Source: Novosphingobium sp. HII-3 (GTDB lineage Bacteria; Pseudomonadota; Alphaproteobacteria; Sphingomonadales; Sphingomonadaceae). Taken from it: a DNA stretch of 64,000 nucleotides. The notes beneath the pieces were generated by a model. That model did not search any database. It saw only the letters and a list, made by a program, of their open reading frames with translations, and was not told the DNA's origin. A program made the translations under genes and the position numbers. Positions 49,141 to 56,362 of the stretch are shown here, piece after piece (the stretch's first letter is position 1; every line of letters begins with the position of its first letter). The DNA lies in NCBI RefSeq assembly GCF_002916655.1, contig NZ_PPSM01000025.1, positions 186,001-250,000 on the forward strand, in the 5' to 3' direction.

Positions 49141-50336
49141 CGTCCGAAACTTCAGAACTCGTGCTGAAGGACCAGTTCCCCGGCCTCGCGGGCAACTGGC
49201 ACTATCTGGACACGGCCGCCACATCCCAGAAGCCGCAGGTGGTGATTGATGCCACCGTGGCTGCGATGGGTGAAAAGTACGCGACGGTGCACCGCGGGGT
49301 CTATGCCCGATCGGCCGACATGACCCTCGCCTTCGAGGCCGCCCGCCGCCGCGTGGCCGCTTTCATGAACGCGCAGGAGGACGAGATCGTCTTCACGCGC
49401 GGCGCGACCGAATCGATCAACCTCGTCGCGCAGAGCTGGGCTGCCACCAACCTGAAGGCAGGCGACCGCATCCTGCTATCGACGCTGGAGCATCATTCCA
49501 ACATCGTTCCCTGGCAGCTGCTGAGGAACGGCGTCGAAATTGACGTATGCCCGCTCACTCCTGAGGGCACCATTGACCTTGAGGCGGCCGAGCGCATGCT
49601 CACGCCCGCTCACAAGCTCGTCGCTTTCGCACACGTGTCCAATGTCCTCGGCTCGGTGCTTCACGTGGAACATGCCGCAAGGCTCGCCCATGCGGTCGGC
49701 GCCAAGCTGCTGATCGACGGTTGCCAGGCCGCGCCGCGTCTGGCGCTCGACGTGCAGGCCTTCGACTGCGACTTCTACGCCTTCTCGGCGCACAAGCTCT
49801 ATGGCCCGACCGGCATCGGCGTGCTCTGGGCGCGCAAGGCTCTGCTGGACCAGATGCCGCCGTGGCAGGGGGGCGGGTCGATGATCGACAAGGTTACCTT
49901 CGCAGAAACCACGTATGCCCCCGCACCTCAGCGCTTCGAGGCCGGCACCCCCAATATCGTCGAAGCCGTCGGCATGGCGGCGGCGATGGACTGGCTGTCG
50001 GACATCGGGCTCGATCGTGCGGAGAAGCACGAGCGCGATCTTGCCGGCCTGCTTCGCGCCGAACTGCGCAAGCGCAACGACGTCACGCTGTTCGGACCGG
50101 ACGACTCGCTCGGCATCGTCAGTTTCGCTCTCGAGGGGGTGCATCCGCACGACCTCGGCACCATATTGGACGAGGAAGGCGTTGCGATCCGCGCCGGGCA
50201 TCACTGCGCACAGCCGCTGATGGAGCACCTCGGGGTTCCGGCCACCGCCCGCGCAAGCTTCGGGCTCTACAGCGACGAACAGGATATCGAGGCGCTCCTG
50301 AAGGGCATCGAGCGCACCAGGAGAATTTTCGGATGA
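49137..50336 (+). CDS. sufS: Cysteine desulfurase SufS
   Basis: 399 residues. PLP enzyme giving sulfur from cysteine to the scaffold. The PLP lysine is in FSAHKLYGPTGIGVLW, the persulfide-forming Cys in IRAGHHCAQPLM. Class II (SufS-type) features are the RGATESINLVAQSW and LDTAATSQKPQ segments. The start is GTG overlapping the sufD stop. No SufE or SufU is adjacent, so the sulfur acceptor is unclear. Its stop overlaps the sufT-like start by four bases. Confidence 0.96.
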   Translation: MTSETSELVLKDQFPGLAGNWHYLDTAATSQKPQVVIDATVAAMGEKYATVHRGVYARSADMTLAFEAARRRVAAFMNAQEDEIVFTRGATESINLVAQSWAATNLKAGDRILLSTLEHHSNIVPWQLLRNGVEIDVCPLTPEGTIDLEAAERMLTPAHKLVAFAHVSNVLGSVLHVEHAARLAHAVGAKLLIDGCQAAPRLALDVQAFDCDFYAFSAHKLYGPTGIGVLWARKALLDQMPPWQGGGSMIDKVTFAETTYAPAPQRFEAGTPNIVEAVGMAAAMDWLSDIGLDRAEKHERDLAGLLRAELRKRNDVTLFGPDDSLGIVSFALEGVHPHDLGTILDEEGVAIRAGHHCAQPLMEHLGVPATARASFGLYSDEQDIEALLKGIERTRRIFG

Positions 50337-50812
50337 GCGACGAGAAGCCGAATTTCATTGTCGAGGAAGTCGAAGCCGCGCCGCCGCCGCCCCGCGCCCG
50401 CGTTGAGGACGTCCCGGCGCCGAGCGACGCTCCGGCCGAACGGCGGCGTGATTACCTTGAGGGTTTCCTCGCCGAGAAGCCGCAGGATCTTGATCCGGCA
50501 GCGCCGGGCGGTGCGATCTACGACGGCGTCATCGATGCGCTGAAGGAGATCTTCGACCCCGAGATCCCTGTGAACATCTACGATCTTGGTCTCATCTACG
50601 GCGTCGAGGTTTCGCCCGAAGCCTCCGTGGCGGTGACGATGACGCTGACCACGCCGCATTGCCCCGTGGCCGAATCAATGCCCGGCGAAGTGGAACTGCG
50701 CGTGTCGGCCGTGCCGGGCGTGCGCGATTGTGACGTGAACTTGGTTTGGGATCCACCCTGGGACATGGCCAAGATGTCCGACGAAGCCAAGCTGGAGCTT
50801 GGAATGCTGTGA
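50333..50812 (+). CDS. SufT/DUF59 (MIP18 family) Fe-S assembly factor
   Basis: 159 residues. An acidic, proline-rich N-terminal extension of about 55 residues precedes a DUF59 domain (DALKEIFDPEIPVNIYDLGLIYGV; TLTTPHCPVAESMPGEVE; VWDPPWDMAKMSDEAKLELGM). The conserved Cys of the TxxxCP-type motif is present. Such proteins help Fe-S maturation, often of specific targets. Start ATG overlaps the sufS stop. A small coupled ORF follows at 50809. Confidence 0.9.
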   Translation: MSDEKPNFIVEEVEAAPPPPRARVEDVPAPSDAPAERRRDYLEGFLAEKPQDLDPAAPGGAIYDGVIDALKEIFDPEIPVNIYDLGLIYGVEVSPEASVAVTMTLTTPHCPVAESMPGEVELRVSAVPGVRDCDVNLVWDPPWDMAKMSDEAKLELGML

Positions 50813-50910
50813 CCGGAGAGCATCGCGTGCGGAACCCGGTCTTGGGACAGTTCGCGCGCGACGCCTCCTTCACGCTGAGCTGGGCCCCGTGGTCTGGCAG
50901 AAGAGGCTGA
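50809..50910 (+). CDS. Possible 33-codon leader-like ORF between sufT and sufA
   Basis: A GTG overlaps the preceding stop (GTGA) and opens a frame of 33 codons ending in TGA one base before the sufA start. Its last codons (AGAAGAGG) also supply the sufA ribosome site. Third codon positions are mostly G/C, as in real genes here. The product (GEHRVRNPVLGQFARD...) matches nothing I know. It may be a coupling ORF or an accident of the GC bias. Confidence 0.3.
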   Translation: MTGEHRVRNPVLGQFARDASFTLSWAPWSGRRG

Positions 50911-50911
50911 C

Positions 50912-51277
50912 ATGACCGACACCACGACAAAGACCCGCCCTACCCGACCCGCCGCCGTCGTTCTGACGCCGAGCGCGGAGGCGCGTATCGCCAAGCTAAT
51001 GAGCCAGGCGCCCGAAGGCGCGATCGGCGTGAAGCTATCCACCCCGCGTCGGGGTTGCTCGGGCCTGGCCTACTCGGTCGACTACGTGACCGAGGAAGCG
51101 AAGTTCGACGAGAAGATCGAGACGCCCGGCGGCTTGTTCTACATCGATGGCGCTTCTGTGCTCTATCTCGTCGGCAGTACGATGGACTGGGTGGAAGATG
51201 ATTTCACCGCTGGCTTCGTGTTCAACAACCCCAACGCCAAGGGGGCCTGCGGCTGCGGCGAAAGCTTTACCGTCTGA
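50912..51277 (+). CDS. A-type Fe-S carrier (SufA/IscA family)
   Basis: 121 residues. Accepts or ferries clusters from the SUF scaffold. The three conserved cysteines are seen in RRGCSGLAY and the C-terminal ACGCGESF. The core has DNTxxxG-like features (FYIDGASVLYLVGSTMDWVEDD). An N-terminal Thr/Arg-rich extension is present. Last gene of the operon, ending before a hairpin terminator. Confidence 0.94.
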   Translation: MTDTTTKTRPTRPAAVVLTPSAEARIAKLMSQAPEGAIGVKLSTPRRGCSGLAYSVDYVTEEAKFDEKIETPGGLFYIDGASVLYLVGSTMDWVEDDFTAGFVFNNPNAKGACGCGESFTV

Positions 51278-51281
51278 TCGC

Positions 51282-51307
51282 GGGGTGCCTTGCGAGGCAC
51301 CCCTTTC
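51282..51307. terminator. Terminator at the end of the SUF operon
   Basis: GGGGTGCCT and AGGCACCCC form a perfect 9-bp stem with a TGCG loop and a short T-run (TTTC). It lies between the convergent sufA and serine hydrolase genes and overlaps the latter's stop codon. Confidence 0.8.
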
Positions 51308-52448
51308 AGTTCTTCGGGAACAGCGCCAGCAGGGCGCCCAGTTCGTCCCGGACTTCCCGCTCCTGCTCGGGGTTGCTGTGGCCGATGCGAACGACGGTGA
51401 GCAGCTGATCGGGTGAGCCGATGACGTATTGTCCATATTCTCCCAGACACGCGAACACACTGCGCGGAGCTGTGGCCGGCCAGAGACGCGCGCTGTCGCC
51501 GGCTTCGCCCCGGTTCAGCCACACGCCGGCTCCATAGGCCGGCTCACGCGGGCTGGGCTCCAGCATGAACTGCACCCAGCGGCGAGGCAGTATCTGCGCT
51601 CCCTTGACCGAACCACTGTGACGCAGGAATTCGCCCAGCTTGCTCCAGTCCCGCGCCGTGGCGGCGATCATTCCCGAGCCGATCATGGTGCCTGCGCGAT
51701 CGTAGGCAACCAGCGTGGAGTTCATGCCGATGGGCGCCAGCACACGATGGCGCAGGTATTCCCCCACCGCGTGTCGGCGGCGATCCGGATTGCGGTCGGA
51801 CGAAAGTACGCGCGCGGCAAGGTCGGAGAGAATGACCGCGCTCGCGGAGGAATGCTCGAACACCTTCCCTGCCGGCGCCTCCAGCGGCTGCGCCTCCGCA
51901 TACGAGGCCATGTCGTCCCTGCCGTCGAGGAACAGCATGCGCGTGCGATCCGATTCGCCGGATATCCTGCCCGTGCCGACCGGCGCTGTCTCGACGTGGC
52001 GCAGGCCGGAGCGCATCTGCAGCAGCTGCCGCAAGGTGATGACGCCGCGCGGATCGCCAGGACGCTGCCATTCCGGAACAGGCGCCGATTCGGCGATTCG
52101 CAAGCGGCCGTCACTCACCAGCTGGCCGATCATCAGCGCGGTGATGCATTGCCCGGCGCTCCAGCCCGGCAGCCGCGTGTCCGCCTCGATGCCGTCGCCG
52201 TAGCGCTCCACGATCAGCGTGCCTCGCTTGACGATGAGCAGCGCGTCGGTCTTGCCCACCCTCTCCTCATCGAACAGCCGATCGATCGACCGGCCGAGCG
52301 ATTCGCGCGGAGCCCCGCCCGCATCCGCGATCGCGGCCAAGGCTTCGGCGCTGGGCGGGGGCGGACCTTCCGCCGCACGTTCTCCGCAGCCCCACAGGGC
52401 TGGCAGCGCGAGCATGGCGAGGATAAGGGAGGGGCGGCGCACCGACAT
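51306..52448 (-). CDS. Beta-lactamase class C-like serine hydrolase, degenerate active site, lipoprotein
   Basis: 380 residues. A lipoprotein signal ends in ALWGC (Cys21). The fold matches the beta-lactamase/esterase family: LPGWSAGQCITALMIGQL at the SxxK position, LRQLLQMRSGLRHVE, a FEHSSASAVILSDL segment where the Y-x-N motif belongs, and AYGAGVWLNRGE near the C-terminal G motif. The Ser is kept, but the SxxK lysine reads Gln (SAGQ) and the Tyr reads His, so standard acyl-enzyme chemistry looks impaired. Start MSVRRPSLIL at 52448 is preferred. Divergent from the next gene with only 31 bp between starts. Confidence 0.85.
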   Translation of the reverse strand: MSVRRPSLILAMLALPALWGCGERAAEGPPPPSAEALAAIADAGGAPRESLGRSIDRLFDEERVGKTDALLIVKRGTLIVERYGDGIEADTRLPGWSAGQCITALMIGQLVSDGRLRIAESAPVPEWQRPGDPRGVITLRQLLQMRSGLRHVETAPVGTGRISGESDRTRMLFLDGRDDMASYAEAQPLEAPAGKVFEHSSASAVILSDLAARVLSSDRNPDRRRHAVGEYLRHRVLAPIGMNSTLVAYDRAGTMIGSGMIAATARDWSKLGEFLRHSGSVKGAQILPRRWVQFMLEPSPREPAYGAGVWLNRGEAGDSARLWPATAPRSVFACLGEYGQYVIGSPDQLLTVVRIGHSNPEQEREVRDELGALLALFPKN

Positions 52449-52479
52449 GGCGCGCCGGTCATGTGCGAGGCTTTTGAGA

Positions 52480-52878
52480 ATGGCAACATCCGGGCATTCC
52501 GGAGCAGGGGACAAGGCTGCGGGTGCGTCATACCCCCTGAGGCAGCCGTCGCGCTGGAAGCGCAATCTCCTTCTACTACTGCTGCTTGTCCTGGCCCTCT
52601 GGCTGGCCTGGACGTGGCGTGGCCTGCGCGAGGAGGCACGCGTCGGAACCGCTCTTGGAGCGCGCCTGGGCTGCGTGTGTCGCTTCGTCTCGCAACGCCC
52701 GCTGGAAAGTTGCGAGGGTGATCTCAAGGTGACCGGGCTTCAGGGTGCGGGCCGGTGGGTGTCGCTGGCGGAAGATGCACCTTCCCGGACCATCAAGGCC
52801 TCCGTCCCGCTGCTCGCCAGCCAGTCTGCGGATTTCGAACCTAGCCGCGGCTGCCGTCTGGAACCCTGGCAGGACTGA
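52480..52878 (+). CDS. Small single-pass membrane protein of unknown function
   Basis: 132 residues, not recognised. A basic N-terminus is followed by one strongly hydrophobic helix (about residues 30-49, NLLLLLLLVLALWLAWTWR). A short conserved-looking extracytoplasmic domain then has four cysteines (LGCVCRF...ESCEGD...RGCRLEPW), which could form disulfides. The ATG at 52480 has GCGAGG upstream; an ATG at 52447 is also in frame. Divergent from the serine hydrolase, sharing a very short upstream region, and convergent with mnmA. Confidence 0.7.
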   Translation: MATSGHSGAGDKAAGASYPLRQPSRWKRNLLLLLLLVLALWLAWTWRGLREEARVGTALGARLGCVCRFVSQRPLESCEGDLKVTGLQGAGRWVSLAEDAPSRTIKASVPLLASQSADFEPSRGCRLEPWQD

Positions 52879-52904
52879 CCGGCCTCACCCGCCGTCCGGT
52901 TGTT

Positions 52905-54059
52905 TCAGGCGGCGCTCTGGGTCGAGTCGATCCAGCCGCCGCCGACCACGCGTTCACCGGCATAGATCACCGCCGCCTGTCCGGGCGCGACGCCGTATTC
53001 CGGCTCCGCGAAACGGATGGTCGCAGGAGCGCCGTCGCCCAAGGGCCCTTCAAGCCGCACCGGTACCGGCTTGGCGAGCGAGCGCACCTTGGCGGTAAGC
53101 GGCACCTCAGGCAGCGGCCCGATCCGGTTGGTCTCGACCAGCTGCGCCGATGCCGTTGCGAGCAGCCGCCGCGGTCCCACCCGCACCCGGCGAGTCTCCG
53201 CTTCGATGCCCGTGACATAGAGCGGCTCGGGCTGGCCGCCGATCTCGAGCCCGCGCCGCTGGCCTACCGTGTAGTGGATGACGCCGCGATGACTTCCCAG
53301 CACCTCGCCCGTCTCCGCATGGACGATCTGGCCCGGCGCCTCGCCCTCGGGACGGACTGACCGCACGATCTTGGCGTAGTCGCCGTCCGGTACGAAGCAA
53401 ATGTCCTGGCTGTCGGGCTTTGCAGCCACACGCAGGCCCGCCGCTTCGGCCAGCCGCCGCGTCTCGCTCTTGGGGAGGCCGCCCAAGGGAAACCGCAGGT
53501 AGTCGAGCTGCTCGCTCGTCGTGCCATAGAGGAAATAGCTCTGGTCACGGGCCGGGTCTGCCGCGCGGTGGAGTTCGGACCCGGCCGGCCCTTCCACACG
53601 GCGAACGTAGTGCCCGGTCGCCAGGCAGTCCGCGCCCAGTTCCCGCGCCATCGCCAGAAGGTCCGTAAATTTGGGGCCCATGTTGCAGCGGATGCACGGG
53701 ATCGGGGTGCGCCCGGCGAGGTAATCGTCGGCGAAACGCTCGACCACCTCCTCTCGAAAGGCACTTTCGTGGTCGAACACGTAATGGGCTATGCCGAGGC
53801 GATCGGCGACGGCACGTGCATCGCGGATATCATCGCCCGCACAGCAGGCGCCCTTCCGGCCCGTTGCCGCGCCGTAGTCGTAAAGCTGCAGCGTCACGCC
53901 GATGACGTGCGCCCCACTGGCCGCCGCGAGCGCGGCGACGACCGAACTGTCGACGCCGCCGGACATGGCGACTACGATGCGCCGCTCGGACAGCGGCTCG
54001 GGAAGCTGGAACAGGGCTGCGGCATCAAGGCCGGAGAGAAGATCAGGGGCAGCGGTCAT
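52905..54059 (-). CDS. mnmA: tRNA-specific 2-thiouridylase MnmA
   Basis: 384 residues. Installs the 2-thio group on U34 of tRNA(Lys/Glu/Gln). The PP-loop is [16 protein letters not shown]. Catalytic cysteines are visible in the [11 protein letters not shown] region, [11 protein letters not shown] and [12 protein letters not shown]. The C-terminal domains ([19 protein letters not shown]) are complete. Start [10 protein letters not shown] at 54059 is preferred over Mets 5 or 10 codons upstream. The SUF operon supplying sulfur chemistry is adjacent, but no direct link is shown. Confidence 0.95.
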   Translation of the reverse strand: MTAAPDLLSGLDAAALFQLPEPLSERRIVVAMSGGVDSSVVAALAAASGAHVIGVTLQLYDYGAATGRKGACCAGDDIRDARAVADRLGIAHYVFDHESAFREEVVERFADDYLAGRTPIPCIRCNMGPKFTDLLAMARELGADCLATGHYVRRVEGPAGSELHRAADPARDQSYFLYGTTSEQLDYLRFPLGGLPKSETRRLAEAAGLRVAAKPDSQDICFVPDGDYAKIVRSVRPEGEAPGQIVHAETGEVLGSHRGVIHYTVGQRRGLEIGGQPEPLYVTGIEAETRRVRVGPRRLLATASAQLVETNRIGPLPEVPLTAKVRSLAKPVPVRLEGPLGDGAPATIRFAEPEYGVAPGQAAVIYAGERVVGGGWIDSTQSAA

Positions 54060-54547
54060 GATCCCGCCGCTCATACAGATGCGGGGCACAGATTCCTACC
54101 TCCCGCAGGCCCCTGCACCGCCGCTTTTTGCGGTCAGCGTAAACGCGGCGTTTACGATATCTTGACCGCTTCGCACTAACGCGGTCCCATGAATGCCGCA
54201 CGTAACCATACCAATTTCTTCGGCGGGAGTGAGCCGGGCCGCGCCTGCGAAGTCCATCGAGGTACAGAGACCAGCGCCCCCCTTCCCCTTGACGCGAACG
54301 GCATTGACTGGCTCGCGCTTCGATCCCGCCTTTTCGCGGCCTATGGCGAGCCGGAAACGCGGGAGGACGCCGCAGCGTCCATCCTGCGCCTGCGGGGCAG
54401 CTTTGCCGGCGCCGCAGTGCCCGCTCTCGATAGTTATCAAACTTGCCTAAGAAGCGTTAACCTTGATGTTTCAAGCAATGGCAAGCCCCCGAATGGTACG
54501 GATACCCCTGCCGCCGGTGTGAACGGTAGCGGCGAGCGAGGGTAAAG
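54060..54547. other. 488-bp gap between mnmA and sciP: promoter region, no convincing gene
   Basis: An open frame at 54189-54545 (118 codons, MNAARNHTNFF...) ends three bases before the sciP start, and a reverse frame of 114 codons overlaps it. Neither resembles a known protein. Position of a CtrA-type box inside the first frame argues that it is a regulatory region. I see nothing else except GTAAACGCGGCGTTTAC (54137-54153), a perfect inverted repeat that could be an operator. Confidence 0.45.
54448..54463 (+). promoter_or_regulatory. CtrA-type box upstream of sciP
   Basis: CTAA-N6-TTAACC lies 85 bp before the sciP start. It differs from the TTAA-N7-TTAA consensus by one base and one position of spacing, so it is a near match. 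CtrA activates sciP in Caulobacter, which supports the reading. Confidence 0.4.
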
Positions 54548-54847
54548 ATGATCGAGAACCAGAAAATTCGCCCGGACAAGGTGATCGGCCCGCTTGGTGA
54601 GCCGCTGACGGTCGACAATCTCCCGCCCCCTGACACGACGCGCTGGGTGGTTCGGCGCAAGGCGGAAGTCGTTGCCGCCGTGAACGGTGGGCTCCTGACG
54701 ATCGACGAGGTATGCTCGCGGTACAACCTGACGCTGGAGGAGTTCGCCTCCTGGCAGCGCGCCGTCGACCGTTCAGGAATGCAAGGTCTTCGCGTCACGC
54801 GCATTCAGCATTACCGCGATCTTTACGAGCGCCAGCAGAAGTTCTGA
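54548..54847 (+). CDS. sciP: CtrA inhibitor SciP (DUF1153)
   Basis: 99 residues. A small helix-turn-helix protein which in Caulobacter blocks CtrA-dependent transcription. The family start (IRPDKVIGPLGEPLTVDNLPPPDTTRWVVRRKAEVVAAV) and the HTH (LLTIDEVCSRYNLTLEEFASWQ) through HYRDLYERQQ are essentially canonical. Start ATG at 54548. Expected to act with CtrA, encoded 42 kb away in the window. Confidence 0.96.
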   Translation: MIENQKIRPDKVIGPLGEPLTVDNLPPPDTTRWVVRRKAEVVAAVNGGLLTIDEVCSRYNLTLEEFASWQRAVDRSGMQGLRVTRIQHYRDLYERQQKF

Positions 54848-54868
54848 AAACGCCGTCAGGGCTTCGTA

Positions 54869-54903
54869 AAAAGCCGGCCCCAATACTTTTGTGGCCGCTT
54901 TTT
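54869..54903 (+). terminator. Probable terminator of sciP
   Basis: AAAGC(c)GGCC pairs with GGCC-GCTTT across a 14-base loop with one bulged C, followed by a T-run. Confidence 0.5.
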
Positions 54904-55132
54904 GCATTCTTTTGCAACAAAGCGCGTCAGTACAGGACTTCATCAGCAATGAAGTCGTTCGTCGATGCACATGGGACAGGGGCCGAGTTCACGTTGCCAC
55001 CTTGTTCCCGCCAGTATATGAATCCAGCCGTTTAAACCTCATCGGCGGCTCGCGTCACTTCAAGCGAAAGCCTTCCGTGCGGTGGAAGAAGCACGCCGCC
55101 GGGGGGGCGCGTGTTATGCTTGCGGTGAAAAG

Positions 55133-56347
55133 ATGAATTACGACAGCAAGATTGTATCTGGCGACGGGCTTTCCGCGGAAACCCGCGTTCCTGACGGGGT
55201 AGATGTTCCGCTGGTAGCGGACGATGAACTGGATCGGCGCTCTCGCCGGGTGATCATCCTCGTCATCGTGGCTGTCGCGCTGCTTGCGGTAGCGCTCTGG
55301 TTCGTGCTTCACGAGAGCGGCCCTGATGATGCGGCGGCCGCCGGAAACACACAGATTCCGGTCGTCTCCGTCATAGTTCCGGGCCGCGCGAGCGTGGCCG
55401 GAGAAATCACGGCCACCGGCACGCTCGCCGCGCGACGAGCCATGCCGGTAGGCGCCGTGGGCGAAGGCGGCGAAGTGCGCGAGGTGCGCGTCGATGCCGG
55501 CGACTGGGTCAGCCAGGGCCAGGTTCTTGCCGTCGTCGATCGCTCCGTCCAGGTTCAGGCGGCGGCCAGCCAGGCTGCCCAGGTCGAAGTCGCCGCGGCC
55601 GATGCCCGCATCGCCCAGTCCAACCTCGATCGCGGCCTGAAGCTCGTCGACCGTGGCTTCATTTCCAAGGCCGACATCGACCAACTGACCGCCACGCGCG
55701 ACGCTGCAGAGGCCCGCGTCAAGGTTGCCCGCGCCAGCCTCGCCCAGCTTCGTGCGCAGAACGCGCGCCTCAACATCATCGCGCCCGCGTCCGGTCTCGT
55801 GCTGGAGCGCAATGTCGAACTGGGCCAGGTCGTCAGCGGCGGCAGCGGCGTTCTGTTTCAGCTTGCCAGGGACGGCGAGATGGAACTGCTCGCCCGCATG
55901 TCCGAGGATGACCTCGCCAAGCTTTCCGCGGGTGTGCAGGCCAGCGTCACGCCGGCCGGCTCGGGCAAGACCTTCGTCGGTCAGGTATGGCAGCTTTCGC
56001 CGGTAATCGACCAGGAGACACGTCAGGGCATTGCGCGCGTCGCTCTCACATATGATCGCGCCCTGCGCCCCGGCGGATTCGCCACCGCCGTCATCCGCAG
56101 CGGAACCCTCGTCGCCCCCATGCTGCCGGAATCGGCCATCCAGAGCGATGCCAAGGGCGCGTTCGTCTACATCGTGGACCAGACGGACCATGTTCGACGC
56201 CGCACCGTGAAGACGGGGCTGGTCACCGCGAAGGGAATCACGATCACGGAGGGCCTCGACGGCACCGAGAAGGTTGTGATGCGCGCCGGCGGCTTCCTGA
56301 ACGAAGGCGACAAGGTCAAAACCCGCCTCACCACTTCCTCCAAGTAA
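55133..56347 (+). CDS. RND efflux periplasmic adaptor (membrane fusion protein)
   Basis: 404 residues. It is anchored by one N-terminal helix (about residues 40-60). Then come the barrel-sandwich lipoyl halves (AVGEGGEVREVRVDAGDWVSQGQVLAVVD; LNIIAPASGLVLERNVELGQVV), a hairpin of helices (VAAADARIAQSNLDRGLKLV; FISKADIDQL) and the beta-barrel and membrane-proximal domains. It links the RND pump encoded 15 bp downstream to an outer-membrane channel that is not in this window. Start MNYDSKIVS at 55133; the upstream 17 codons are Arg-rich. Substrate unknown. Confidence 0.93.
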   Translation: MNYDSKIVSGDGLSAETRVPDGVDVPLVADDELDRRSRRVIILVIVAVALLAVALWFVLHESGPDDAAAAGNTQIPVVSVIVPGRASVAGEITATGTLAARRAMPVGAVGEGGEVREVRVDAGDWVSQGQVLAVVDRSVQVQAAASQAAQVEVAAADARIAQSNLDRGLKLVDRGFISKADIDQLTATRDAAEARVKVARASLAQLRAQNARLNIIAPASGLVLERNVELGQVVSGGSGVLFQLARDGEMELLARMSEDDLAKLSAGVQASVTPAGSGKTFVGQVWQLSPVIDQETRQGIARVALTYDRALRPGGFATAVIRSGTLVAPMLPESAIQSDAKGAFVYIVDQTDHVRRRTVKTGLVTAKGITITEGLDGTEKVVMRAGGFLNEGDKVKTRLTTSSK

Positions 56348-56362
56348 CAGGCGAGACAAGCC

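Noticed and set aside
54096..54440. 114-codon reverse ORF in the same gap
   Set aside because: Overlaps the other open frame antisense, has no recognisable domain and no ribosome site; likely GC-rich background.
54189..54545. 118-codon ORF ending just before sciP
   Set aside because: No family resemblance, and it contains the probable CtrA box and promoter of sciP; treated as intergenic rather than as a gene.
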